DNA of 56,595 nucleotides, from assembly GCA_903903635.1 (NCBI GenBank), contig CAIUZK010000183.1, positions 1 through 56,595 on the forward strand. Direction: 5' to 3'. The notes beneath the pieces are model-generated. The model was not told where the DNA came from. It made no database searches and saw nothing but the letters and a program-made list of their open reading frames with translations. Below, piece by piece: positions 1-8,484 of the stretch; within the stretch, counting starts at the first letter, position 1; the number at the start of each line of letters is the position of its first letter. A program made the translations under genes and the position numbers. The DNA comes from an uncultured Bacteroidota bacterium (GTDB taxonomy: Bacteria; Bacteroidota; Bacteroidia; Chitinophagales; Chitinophagaceae).

Positions 1-311
1 ACAACATCACTGAAACCATGCTCCGACACAGGTATAAAACGCTAATGACGAGGCGGCTACTTCCGCTGAGCATTATACAAATGTCGGAATTAGTTCATTT
101 CCATTGTTTTGGCGTAAGCCATTTTTTGCTCCGACGGCATTTGAAAAACTGCAGCTCAATAAAATACCCCAAAATCCACTCTCGCGTTTATAAACCTAAT
201 TCCATAGTAGTGCGTTTGTAATGGACGAAATACAGATGCGCAAAACCTGCACGAAATAACTACCACAATACTAAATACCCTAAACTATAACAATAAAATT
301 CCATGCACAAT

Positions 312-393
312 AGCCTGAAAGGCTTAAACAACAATAACCCTGGGTGAAGCCCAGGGTTATAAAAAAAATTTGCCACAAACCCTGAAAGGGTTT
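312..393. repeat. REP-like palindrome cluster
   Basis: Three short hairpins lie close together: AGCCT-GAA-AGGCT at 312-324, an 11-bp perfect stem at 334-344/350-360 (ATAACCCTGGG with loop TGAAG), and AAACCCT-GAA-AGGGTTT at 377-393. The first, with its flank, is repeated in inverse orientation at 20083-20110. Such intergenic palindromes are common in Bacteroidota genomes; their role here is unknown. Confidence 0.6.
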
Positions 394-550
394 AATAATA
401 ATCCTGGGGGCATTTTGAATACACCCTTACCCACGACACCAATTCCACATCATTGCCTCACCTGTTACCAGTTTCCGGAATTAATTTTTCGCCTTCACCC
501 TTTTTAGGTATTTTCCAATTAATTGGCATTAAAATAAACAATCCAATTTA

Positions 551-582
551 TTTGGAATATGCAATTATTAAATTTACCTTTG
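551..582 (+). promoter_or_regulatory. Promoter of repeat cluster A
   Basis: TTTG at 551-554 and TACCTTTG at 575-582, separated by exactly 20 bp, match the Bacteroidota sigma-70-type consensus TTTG-N19/20-TAnnTTTG. No credible gene follows. The first 97-bp repeat unit begins exactly 100 bp after the end of the -7 box, the same distance as in cluster C. Confidence 0.7.
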
Positions 583-681
583 ACACAAAATTCAACCATA
601 AACATTATATAATCCTATCATAATGCCGCTAATCCCAAAATTCATATACCAGATTCATTGTTATTACCATTGCACATAAAA

Positions 682-778
682 TTGCACACCTTGAGTCAAA
701 ATGCGCAATTATTTCAATCTAACACATTGAAAATCAATAAAAATCTGTGCAACAAATTATTTCTTGCGCAGTGTGCAA
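682..778 (+). repeat. 97-bp repeat unit A1
   Basis: The unit starts TTGCACAC and ends GTGTGCAA (perfect 8-bp terminal inverted repeats). Internal conserved blocks are AAAATGCGCAATTA, TCAATAAAAA, CTGTGCAACAAA and TTGCGCA. TGCGCAA near the left end can pair with TTGCGCA next to the right end, extending the terminal stem with a one-sided bulge of about 12 nt. It is 97 bp, like six other copies in this window. Confidence 0.75.
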
Positions 779-1046
779 TTGCACTCCTAAATCAGATTGG
801 CAAAGTAAAAATTCTGACCCAACGTACTAATCAACCTGTCAACTTTTCAACTAATCAACTTACCCCTCCTATCCGCTTTGTGTCCTTGGTTACCCTATGT
901 TTCGTAAACAAAATCACATTGTGAACCTTGTGTATACTTGGTGTTCTTAGTGGTAAAATGTTTTGGTTTTAATGATTTTATCCATCAACCTGTCGCATTT
1001 GAAATTCTGTAAATTCAACAATTCTAAAAATTCTGATTCAGACATT

Positions 1047-1143
1047 TTGCACACTTACTCCCAAAATGCGCAATTATTTAAATCTAACACATTGAAAATC
1101 AATAAAAATCTGTGCAACAAATTATTTCTTGCGCAGTGTGCAA
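1047..1143 (+). repeat. 97-bp repeat unit A2
   Basis: Nearly identical to unit A1 (differences cluster in the loop after the left terminal repeat and one base later) and the same length. It is preceded by an ATTCTGATTCAGACA flank, also found before units A3 and B2. This is the second of three same-strand copies downstream of the promoter at 551-582. Confidence 0.75.
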
Positions 1144-1150
1144 TTCAATA

Positions 1151-1260
1151 ATTGGAGTAAACAAATTATCATTTCACAAATAAATTCTGTTAATTCTACT
1201 TCGTGCGCCAAAGCTTCTTCAGCGACGGCGCACAATTCTGAAAATTCTGATTCAGACATT
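1151..1260 (+). repeat. 110-bp conserved linker of cluster A
   Basis: This stretch between units A2 and A3 is closely matched, at the identical length of 110 bp, by 19507-19616 on the minus strand in cluster B. It contains the stem GTGCGCC (1203-1209) / GGCGCAC (1227-1233). In cluster B the left arm is GTGCGTC, which keeps pairing through a U-G wobble. It ends with TTCTGATTCAGACATT directly before the next unit. Confidence 0.65.
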
Positions 1261-1357
1261 TTGCACACTCACCATCAAAATGCGCAACAAAACAAGGTTA
1301 ATTGCTTGAAAACCAACAAAAAACTGTGCAACTATTTATTTTCAAAATAGTGTGCAA
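1261..1357 (+). repeat. 97-bp repeat unit A3
   Basis: The most divergent copy: the right-hand TTGCGCA block is lost (TTCAAAATA instead), yet the 8-bp terminal inverted repeats and the 97-bp length are kept. About 100 bp after it resemble the flank of A1 (TGCACTCCTAAATCAGA and following), so the repeated block is longer than the unit here. Confidence 0.7.
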
Positions 1358-1399
1358 TTGCACTCCTAAATCAGAGTTGCAAAGTTGAAATTTTGACAC

Positions 1400-1470
1400 C
1401 AAAGTACCAATCAACTATTCAACCAATCAACTAATCAACTTTTCAACCTATCAACTAATTAACTTTTTTA
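1400..1470 (+). repeat. Degenerate ATCAAC-type short repeats
   Basis: Low-complexity run of roughly 10-bp phrases built on ATCAACTNNTCAAC. A similar run occurs at 825-865 and again at 30541-30607. It encodes nothing recognisable. Confidence 0.5.
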
Positions 1471-1568
1471 GTACGTCATTGTCAGTGAATTAATCAAAAA
1501 CAGATAAAAAAACGGGTAGTAAAAAAAATTTTTCTTATCTTTCCACATAGTTCATAAATTTGATAATT

Positions 1569-4121
1569 ATGAGACAAGAAAAATTACATAATGAGCCTAT
1601 AACCGCTATTAACAAAATGAGTATGAAACACCTTATCAGGAGATTTTTTATCTTGGGCATACTAGCTTTTGCTTTGCCCTTTACCGGCTGGTCACAACCT
1701 GTATTTATTGGAGGAAGTACATTAGCTGTATGCCAGAATTCACCTGCACACGATATCAGCAGTCTGTTGATGATTATTGATCCAAATATCGGGTCCAATG
1801 ATACATGGAGTGTATCCGTTGGCCCTGTAAATGGTTTGCTGGCAGGATTCCCTGTAACATTAATGTCTTTTGGATCAAGTCTTACACCCGGCCCTGGATT
1901 AACTTATACTCCCAATCCAGGCTATATCGGTCTCGATTCATTTTCAATTTTGATTGATGATGGTTTGGGGAATATTGATTCGAATGTAATCATAGTTACT
2001 GTTACAGCGCCTCCTGTGGTAAGCCCTATTACCGGGCTCAACACCGTGTGTATAGGCGGAACTATTACACTTACTGATGCAACAGGAGGCGGAATATGGT
2101 CAGCAAGTAATGGTCATGGAACCTTAGCAGGAGGAAATGTAACCGGAGTATCAGTAGGTAATGATACAATTAGTTATGTTGTTACAGGTACTGGTGGCTG
2201 CACTACTACTGCAACACTTGACGTCGCTGTAACCCTGCTACCTTCTGCCGGCACAATATATGGTCCTAATCATGTATGCCCTGGTTTTACAATTACCGAT
2301 TTTAACGCGACAGCCGGCGGGGTTTGGTCCATGACAAATGGCCGTGCCACTATTAATACAACAGGAGATGTATTGGGTATTACACCAGGCCTGGATACAA
2401 TAATATATACCGTTACTTTGCCTTGCGGTGTAGGTCGGGATTCCTTTGTTGTTACCATCGATCCGCTACCAACTTCAGGTACAATATTTGGTCTTTCTAC
2501 TGTTTGTGTTGGCGCCACTATTACACTCACAGATCCGGTTCCCGGTGGAAGCTGGTTTCGGGTGAACGGGCACACAAATGTAAGCGGAACAGGCGTTGTT
2601 ACAGGGGTTTCAGCCGGCGTTGATACTATTATCTACAGCGTAATTAATTCATGCGGCGCTGCAAATTCATTATTTACAGTAACCGTAAATCCTTTACCTA
2701 ATTCAGGTATTATATCAGGGCCTTCTGCTGTCTGCATAGGTTCCAGCATAACATTGACGGATCCATCACCAGGAGGAACCTGGAATGCTACTAATTTAAG
2801 AGCTGTCGTAACAGGAGGAGTAGTTTCCGGAATATCTGTTGGCATGGATACTATTACTTATAGAGTAATCAACAGTTGCGGAATTGCTACTTCTATGTAT
2901 CCCGTTGCAGTCAATCCACTGCCTTTTGCCGGCGCTGTTGCTGGATTAACAGCGGTATGCGTGGGCTCTACTATTACCATGACTGACCCTACTGCAGCAG
3001 GCCCCGGAATCTGGAGCATGACCAACGCCAGAGCAACTATTAATACTTCGGGTGTTGTCACAGGTGTAACAGCAGGAGCGGATACAGTAAAATATACTTA
3101 TACCAATTCATGCGGAACAGACATTGCTACCTATCCGATGACAGTGAACCCATTGCCTAATGCAGGATGGATAACTGGTCGCACTTCATTTTGCAACAGA
3201 GACACTATACATCTGTCTGACACTGTAACAGGAGGTCATTGGAGAACTACATCTTCTAATATTACAGTTGATTCAATGACTGGTGTTATTACAGGTGTAT
3301 CGGCCGGTACTGCCAGGATCACTTATACCTATACCAATTTCTGCGGAACATTGTTTGTAACACGTCTTGATACAATCATTGCACTTCCTGATTCAGGTCT
3401 TATTTCCGGCCCGGGCAGTGTATGCGTTGGCGCACATATTACATTGACCGACCCGGTAGCTGGTGGTGCATGGAGCAGTGGCAGCACAGGTGTGGGAACT
3501 ATAAACTCAGGAGGTGTATTGACAGGCGTTTCTGGCGGCATAGATCACATCAGCTATACAGTTACCAATGTATGCCGTTCTGCTATTGCTGTGTATACAG
3601 TAACAGTAAATACGGTACCTGTAGCAGGAACTATCTTCGGCGATTCGGCAATATGCCCCGATGTACTTGTTGCGTTTCACGATACATTCCCTGGCGGTAT
3701 CTGGACATTGGCAAATGATAGTGCGCTCATTGATGATTCAGGCGTTGTTGCCGGAGTTCATGCCGGACTTGATACAATTATCTATACCATTACTAATGCC
3801 TGTGGTTCAACCAGTACAACTAAAGCGATAGTGATTTTGTCGCTCTATGTATGCTGGCATACAGGCGTACAGCCAGTTAACGGCCCGGGCGAATTATGCA
3901 ACATTTACCCTAACCCGGCTATGGATGAAGTAACAATTAAGGTTGAGCATGGCGCCTATAATAAATGTACCATTACCAACCAGCTAGGACAACTAATTCT
4001 GGAACGGCCATTGACCACAAGCGAAACCGATATAAATGTCAGTTCGTTTGCACCCGGATTGTATAATATTACGCTGACCGGAGAAAGTGGTATTGAAACC
4101 AGGAAAATGATCAGGCAATAA
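1569..4121 (+). CDS. T9SS-secreted Ig-like repeat protein (850 aa)
   Basis: Secreted surface or extracellular protein, probably adhesive; no enzyme domain is visible. An N-terminal hydrophobic signal (ending near ...FTGWSQ) is followed by a region with cadherin-like features (TPNPGYIGLDSF) to about residue 150. Eight tandem repeats of about 75 residues follow (about 150-760), each with the pattern VCxGxxITLTD...GGxW...GVVTGVSAGxDTIxY...CG and two conserved cysteines. The last ~80 residues are a T9SS type A sorting domain (IYPNPAMDE...GLYNITL). The first ATG is at 1569; ATGs at 1617 and 1623 also leave an intact signal peptide, so the start is uncertain. TATCTTTC at 1536-1543 may be the -7 box. 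The repeats resemble those of the giant adhesin at 32418-39101, suggesting exchange or common origin. Confidence 0.85.
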   Translation: MRQEKLHNEPITAINKMSMKHLIRRFFILGILAFALPFTGWSQPVFIGGSTLAVCQNSPAHDISSLLMIIDPNIGSNDTWSVSVGPVNGLLAGFPVTLMSFGSSLTPGPGLTYTPNPGYIGLDSFSILIDDGLGNIDSNVIIVTVTAPPVVSPITGLNTVCIGGTITLTDATGGGIWSASNGHGTLAGGNVTGVSVGNDTISYVVTGTGGCTTTATLDVAVTLLPSAGTIYGPNHVCPGFTITDFNATAGGVWSMTNGRATINTTGDVLGITPGLDTIIYTVTLPCGVGRDSFVVTIDPLPTSGTIFGLSTVCVGATITLTDPVPGGSWFRVNGHTNVSGTGVVTGVSAGVDTIIYSVINSCGAANSLFTVTVNPLPNSGIISGPSAVCIGSSITLTDPSPGGTWNATNLRAVVTGGVVSGISVGMDTITYRVINSCGIATSMYPVAVNPLPFAGAVAGLTAVCVGSTITMTDPTAAGPGIWSMTNARATINTSGVVTGVTAGADTVKYTYTNSCGTDIATYPMTVNPLPNAGWITGRTSFCNRDTIHLSDTVTGGHWRTTSSNITVDSMTGVITGVSAGTARITYTYTNFCGTLFVTRLDTIIALPDSGLISGPGSVCVGAHITLTDPVAGGAWSSGSTGVGTINSGGVLTGVSGGIDHISYTVTNVCRSAIAVYTVTVNTVPVAGTIFGDSAICPDVLVAFHDTFPGGIWTLANDSALIDDSGVVAGVHAGLDTIIYTITNACGSTSTTKAIVILSLYVCWHTGVQPVNGPGELCNIYPNPAMDEVTIKVEHGAYNKCTITNQLGQLILERPLTTSETDINVSSFAPGLYNITLTGESGIETRKMIRQ

Positions 4122-4143
4122 ATAATATTCTATCAAATAACTC

Positions 4144-4175
4144 AACAGGAAACCCGCATTTGCGGGTTTCCTGTT
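4144..4175 (+). terminator. Strong hairpin after the Ig-repeat gene
   Basis: A perfect 15-bp stem (AACAGGAAACCCGCA, 4144-4158) with a two-base loop, 23 bp after the stop codon. There is no U-run, so it may act as a rho-independent-like terminator or mRNA end stabiliser. Confidence 0.7.
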
Positions 4176-4208
4176 GATGGGCTATTCTGACAGGGGATAA
4201 GAATTACT

Positions 4209-4216
4209 TACCTTTG
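4209..4216 (+). promoter_or_regulatory. -7 box of the aminotransferase gene
   Basis: TACCTTTG matches TAnnTTTG. No good TTTG lies about 20 bp upstream. The position implies transcription from about 4223, which rules out the in-frame GTG-like start at 4214 and supports the ATG at 4313. Confidence 0.5.
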
Positions 4217-4312
4217 GGCCTGAAAAAAGAGACGTTTGTTACAATCAGAATTTTTGCTGCAGGAAAAGGGATTCTTACAAACGCTACTCTGCTTAATTTA
4301 AATTGCAAGCAT

Positions 4313-5569
4313 ATGAGTTCGTTAAGTCAGTTAGCCGAGTCATTGACCGGATCGGAAATTGTAAAACTTGGCAATGAAATAGGTAAACGCATCCGCGAGG
4401 GCGAGCAGATTTACAACTATACCATTGGAGATTTTGATCCGCACATATTCCCGATACCCTCAAAGCTGGAGGAATTAATAGTAGAAGCCTACCATAACAA
4501 ATTCACCAACTACCCTACTGCTGATGGTATACCTGAATTAAGAAAGGCCATCACCCAATTTGTAGCTGAACATGATAACGTACAGTATAATCAAGATGAA
4601 GTACAGGTAGCTTCAGGTGGCAGGCCATTGATCTATAGCCTGTTCAAAGCGATTGTAGACCCTGGAGATAAAGTGATTTATGCTGTACCCTCATGGAATA
4701 ACAATCATTATACTTCGATGAACCATGGCGCTCACTGTGTAATTGAGGCCCATCCGGAGCATAACTTTATGCCCACCCTGGCCGATATAGCGCCGCATAT
4801 CAGCGGGGCAACTCTGCTTTGCCTGTGTACGCCACAAAACCCAACCGGAACAACTCTTGATAAAGAAACTCTTGAAGGCATATGTGATCTGGTAATAGCC
4901 GAAAACAATAAAAGAACCGGCAATACCAAAAAACTGTACGTGATGTTCGACCAGATGTATTCCATGCTTACCTATGGCAATATCAAACACCACAACCCGG
5001 TTTTTCTCAGGCCTGAAATGAAACAATACACCATTTTTGTAGATGGTATCTCTAAATCGTTTGCAGGCACAGGCGTAAGGGTAGGCTGGGCGCTTGGTCC
5101 CGCTATTGTACTTAGCAAAATGAAAGCGCTTCTGAGTCATGTGGGTGCATGGGCGCCTATGGCAGAGCAAAAAGCGACGGCAAAATTCCTGGTACAGTCT
5201 GATGAAGTGGCCCGGTATTTTACCCTGTTTAAAAAAGGCCTGTGGGAAAGACTATCAGCCATATATGAGGGCTTTATGCTGCTGAAAGAGAAGGGATACC
5301 CTGTAGATTGTATAGTGCCGCAAGCCGCCATATACCTTACGGTAAAAATAGATCTTGCCGGCAAATATGCGAATGGCAGATTACTGGCCAACCAAAAAGC
5401 TGTTACAGATTATTTGCTGGAGCAGGCGCATCTGGCTATTGTTCCTTTTTGCTGCTTTGGCAACAACAGCGAATCTCCCTGGTACCGCATCAGTGTAGGC
5501 ATAATCCGCAAAGAGGATATCCCGACCGTGTTAGGGTTACTTGAGGATGCATTGAAGAATGTACATTAG
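4313..5569 (+). CDS. PLP-dependent aminotransferase, class I/II
   Basis: Cytoplasmic aminotransferase of fold type I (aspartate-aminotransferase-like), 418 residues. It has the substrate/PLP motif NPTGTT and the Schiff-base lysine motif ISKSFAGTGVRVGW, where SxS-K followed by an Arg-rich turn is diagnostic. The N-terminus has the usual family segment (YNYTIGDFDPHIFPIP, then NYPTADGIPELRKAI). An upstream in-frame extension to 4214 exists, but it overlaps the -7 box and lacks family features, so the ATG at 4313 is preferred. It stands alone between a strong terminator and its own downstream promoter. The amino-acid substrate cannot be told from sequence. Confidence 0.88.
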   Translation: MSSLSQLAESLTGSEIVKLGNEIGKRIREGEQIYNYTIGDFDPHIFPIPSKLEELIVEAYHNKFTNYPTADGIPELRKAITQFVAEHDNVQYNQDEVQVASGGRPLIYSLFKAIVDPGDKVIYAVPSWNNNHYTSMNHGAHCVIEAHPEHNFMPTLADIAPHISGATLLCLCTPQNPTGTTLDKETLEGICDLVIAENNKRTGNTKKLYVMFDQMYSMLTYGNIKHHNPVFLRPEMKQYTIFVDGISKSFAGTGVRVGWALGPAIVLSKMKALLSHVGAWAPMAEQKATAKFLVQSDEVARYFTLFKKGLWERLSAIYEGFMLLKEKGYPVDCIVPQAAIYLTVKIDLAGKYANGRLLANQKAVTDYLLEQAHLAIVPFCCFGNNSESPWYRISVGIIRKEDIPTVLGLLEDALKNVH

Positions 5570-5592
5570 TATTTTCTTTTGAAACCAATTTG

Positions 5593-5600
5593 TATTTTTG
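5593..5600 (+). promoter_or_regulatory. -7 box of the YD-repeat gene
   Basis: TATTTTTG matches TAnnTTTG; the -33 element is not clear. It lies 79 bp upstream of the ATG at 5679. Confidence 0.4.
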
Positions 5601-5678
5601 TCTGCTTTTATAATAGAGAATATCATTCATTATCCGGGGGTAAAACAAACTCCCGAGCCATTAAAATGCTTCGGCAAA

Positions 5679-6353
5679 ATGAAAACAAAAACCATTTTAT
5701 ACTTACTGCTGCATTTCTCCTTTTTCGCATCAGCCCAGCTACATACACATAACCAATTTAAGAACGATCTGGCTCGACAAAAACTGCATGGAAACATTAA
5801 AACAGTAACTGAAAAAGAATTTAATGCCAATGGAGATAGCCTTAAACTCAGATCGGTTAGTACCTATAATGATACCGGTAATCTGGTCTTATTTATTACT
5901 TACTCACCTGATGGCGCTTCCCTCTCCCGTACAACATTTAAGTATAATGACAGTGGTAAGCTTATTGAAGAAAAAAGGTATAAAGCGGATGGTAGCCTGA
6001 ATGTAAAAACCACGTGCGTTTATGATGTAAAAGGCAATAAAATTGAAGAAGACAATTATGATGCAGGGGGCATTTTGTTTCTGAAAATACTGAATAAATT
6101 TGACGGCAAGGGGAACAGGATAGTTAAGGATAGTTATAATGAATATGGCAGCCTGTTTTTGAAGTGCAATTCGAAATTTGATGATGACGGCAATGAGATA
6201 CTGGGGAAAGAATTCGACTCGCATCATGGACTTAAATACACCACAACCTATGAATATGAAGACACCGATAAAGCCGGCAACTGGCTTAAACGAACAACAC
6301 TTAAAAATGATGATCCTTTTACTATTACAACCAGGGAAATAGAATACCGGTAA
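5679..6353 (+). CDS. Secreted YD/RHS-like repeat protein (224 aa)
   Basis: The signal peptide (MKTKTILYLLL...ASAQ) supports the ATG at 5679 rather than the longer in-frame start at 5598. The mature part is built from about six 22-28-residue repeats of the type YNDxGNLxxxxxYxxDGSLxxK, resembling YD/RHS and MORN-like beta-hairpin repeats. No toxin domain, nuclease motif or sorting domain follows, so it is not a full RHS toxin. It is probably a periplasmic or outer-membrane-associated protein; function unknown. Confidence 0.7.
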   Translation: MKTKTILYLLLHFSFFASAQLHTHNQFKNDLARQKLHGNIKTVTEKEFNANGDSLKLRSVSTYNDTGNLVLFITYSPDGASLSRTTFKYNDSGKLIEEKRYKADGSLNVKTTCVYDVKGNKIEEDNYDAGGILFLKILNKFDGKGNRIVKDSYNEYGSLFLKCNSKFDDDGNEILGKEFDSHHGLKYTTTYEYEDTDKAGNWLKRTTLKNDDPFTITTREIEYR

Positions 6354-6624
6354 AATTAGCCATCAGGTTTTAGCAACCGGCCAGGCATCTGCCACATTCG
6401 CTAATTAGAAATATGATTCTGTTGAAATCTTCTATTCATCATCTTACATGTTAGTATAACCGGCCATTTTCTTAACTTAACTAAGTACAGATTTACTATA
6501 TTTACCCCCTAAAACAGTGAAAAAATATTTACCCACAGGTAATTACAACGGATTGCAGCAAATATTTTAGTTAGATTAATCGTTTGTGGTAAGTATTTAA
6601 TTTGTTTTAAAGGCGCTAAGCTTC

Positions 6625-7458
6625 ATGGCTAAAAGTAACAACAATACATTCGAACAGGTATATAACCTAAGTGAAGAAGAAGGCCTGCTATCGAAGGTCG
6701 CAAAGGTTTATTGTGTACTGGTAGAACGAGGACTTCTGGTTGCCGGCTTCAGCAATAAACAAGAATTGCTTTCCCTGAATTACTCCGGCTACAGTAAAAC
6801 AAAACCTGTATGGGAGCTTGGTTTTTTCGAGCACTTATTTGCTAACGAACCCATGTTAGCACATAGAGGGAAAGTAAGGGGTGTTTTCATTTCAGGTATT
6901 AAAAACCTGCTGGTGCCAGATACCCTGTATAATAAAGACGAAGCTGAAAAATGGCTGAAAGCTATCCATTTTATTGAACCGTCGGATAGCATAGGTCATT
7001 ATCCAATTAAGGAAAACAATGTAAAATACCTGCTGGCTGTACCCATAAATATTACTGAACTTGTTCGCATTAATTTCAAAAATGCAATATCGCTTCCACT
7101 TGAAATATATCAGTTTGGTAGTTTAAGTAAACCCGGAGCAGTTATGCAATGCTTTATCTCGGCTGGCCAGGTCAGCGCTACACTGCATCTTAATGGCCAG
7201 TTGTTATGGCAAAAAGTGACCGATTATATCAATACTGAGGACATCGCTTATACCTTCATGCAGGTTTGCACCCAAAACAATATTACAGCACCGGACCTTC
7301 AGGTGAAATGCAACTCCATAAGCGCTGCTGAGTACCCTGTTATCAAGGGGCTATCGCAATATTTCCCTGGTATCATAACAGGTGATAACAGTGCGTTCAC
7401 ATCAAGTTGGGATGGCGCTATAAAACTGGCTCAACAATTATATTCATGCGTATCGTAG
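6625..7458 (+). CDS. DUF3822 family protein
   Basis: A 277-residue cytoplasmic protein with no signal peptide or membrane segment. Sequence (FIEPSDSIGHYPIKEN, LPLEIYQFGSLS) and position directly before rsmD and coaD fit the DUF3822 family, which sits in this context in many Bacteroidota. Its function is unknown; the context suggests a link with ribosome or CoA housekeeping. Its last 13 bases overlap the start of rsmD, so translation is probably coupled. Confidence 0.8.
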   Translation: MAKSNNNTFEQVYNLSEEEGLLSKVAKVYCVLVERGLLVAGFSNKQELLSLNYSGYSKTKPVWELGFFEHLFANEPMLAHRGKVRGVFISGIKNLLVPDTLYNKDEAEKWLKAIHFIEPSDSIGHYPIKENNVKYLLAVPINITELVRINFKNAISLPLEIYQFGSLSKPGAVMQCFISAGQVSATLHLNGQLLWQKVTDYINTEDIAYTFMQVCTQNNITAPDLQVKCNSISAAEYPVIKGLSQYFPGIITGDNSAFTSSWDGAIKLAQQLYSCVS

Positions 7459-7991
7459 GCGGCACATTTGGTGGCAGGCGTTTCAATCCACCGGCAAAAA
7501 TACCGGCCAGACCCACTACTGAGGTGGCCAAAGAAGGTTTGTTCAACATGCTGAATAACATGATCGATTTCGAGGGCATCAAAACACTCGATCTCTTTGG
7601 CGGAACCGGCAGCATCAGCTATGAGCTGGCATCCCGTGGCGCCCTTGATCTCACACTTGTAGAACGTGACCTTACAACTATTGACTTCATTAAAAAAACG
7701 TCAAAGGAACTTGGCATTGAAAACCAGCTCCAGATTATAAGGGGTGAGGTATTTAAATTTATGAAACAATGCACTGAGCAATACAATTTTATTTTTGCCG
7801 GACCTCCCTATGCTCTACTGAATATTGATGATATACCCATGCTGGTATTTGAAAAGAAATTGCTTTTACCCGGAGGTATTTTTGTTCATGAACATACTCC
7901 CCGCAATGATTACCAGGGTCACCCCAATTTCACCCGAATGAAAAATTACGGAACTACAGTTTTTACTTTCTTTACACAACCAAATGAATGA
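7446..7991 (+). CDS. rsmD: 16S rRNA (guanine966-N2)-methyltransferase RsmD
   Basis: Methylates G966 of 16S rRNA using S-adenosylmethionine. The ATG at 7446 gives the family N-terminus MRIVGGTFGGRRF and the RPTTEVAKEGLFNML segment. The SAM-binding motif is LDLFGGTGSISYELASRGA. The catalytic motif, normally DPPY, reads GPPY (residues 119-122) here: the aspartate codon is GGA. Length (181 aa) is normal for the family. It overlaps DUF3822 by 13 bp and coaD by 8 bp, so all three are one operon. Confidence 0.88.
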   Translation: MRIVGGTFGGRRFNPPAKIPARPTTEVAKEGLFNMLNNMIDFEGIKTLDLFGGTGSISYELASRGALDLTLVERDLTTIDFIKKTSKELGIENQLQIIRGEVFKFMKQCTEQYNFIFAGPPYALLNIDDIPMLVFEKKLLLPGGIFVHEHTPRNDYQGHPNFTRMKNYGTTVFTFFTQPNE

Positions 7992-8451
7992 TATGCAACG
8001 CATCTGCTTATTTCCCGGCACATTTGATCCTATAACACTTGGGCATGTAGATGTTATACATCGTGCGGTATCACTTTTCGATAAACTGATAATAGGAGTG
8101 GGTATTAACTCTACCAAGCAACCCATGTTTACCATAGATCAACGGACGGGTTGGATCAAAGATATTTTCCGCAATGAGCCCCGCATAGAAGTTACAGGAT
8201 ATGAAGGACTAACTGTAGACTATTGCAACCAGGTAGGCGCCAAATATATTCTACGTGGTATACGCTATGTGAGCGACTTTGAGTATGAGAAAGCGATTGC
8301 CGATATGAACCGCATGCTTGTACCCGATATAGAGACGATCTTCCTAACGTGTGCTCCGTTATACTCCACTATTTCTTCAACGCTTGTCCGGGATGTAATT
8401 CGTAATGGTGGCAATGCAAGGATGTTTATGCCTGATGAGGTGCAATTCTGA
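7984..8451 (+). CDS. coaD: Phosphopantetheine adenylyltransferase
   Basis: Catalyses the fourth step of coenzyme A synthesis (4'-phosphopantetheine + ATP to dephospho-CoA). The nucleotidyltransferase motif GTFDPITLGH is near the N-terminus, followed by RGIRYVSDFEYE and the C-terminal ISSTLVRDVI motif. At 155 aa it is of normal length. ATG at 7984 overlaps rsmD by 8 bp; ATG at 7993 is an alternative. It converges with the M1 peptidase gene, leaving only 33 bp between stops. Confidence 0.95.
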   Translation: MNDMQRICLFPGTFDPITLGHVDVIHRAVSLFDKLIIGVGINSTKQPMFTIDQRTGWIKDIFRNEPRIEVTGYEGLTVDYCNQVGAKYILRGIRYVSDFEYEKAIADMNRMLVPDIETIFLTCAPLYSTISSTLVRDVIRNGGNARMFMPDEVQF

Positions 8452-8484
8452 CAGGTTTCATGGACTTCATTTAAACACCAATCA

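Noticed and set aside
601-681. A conserved leader peptide in clusters A and C (ending in aromatic-HCT)
   Set aside because: The short peptides share only a few C-terminal residues that coincide with the conserved DNA before the unit, and cluster B has no matching ORF.
658-1350. Three overlapping plus-strand ORFs (658-924, 963-1151, 1129-1350)
   Set aside because: They run through the 97-bp repeats; the shared peptide arises only from repeat identity, frames differ between copies, and there is no signal or known motif.
682-1357. CRISPR array
   Set aside because: Units are long (97 bp), spacing is irregular (27-268 bp), spacer-like segments are themselves repeated, and no cas genes occur.
5679-6353. 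RHS/polymorphic toxin
   Set aside because: Only short YD-like repeats are present; no hyperconserved RHS core, toxin tip or immunity gene follows.
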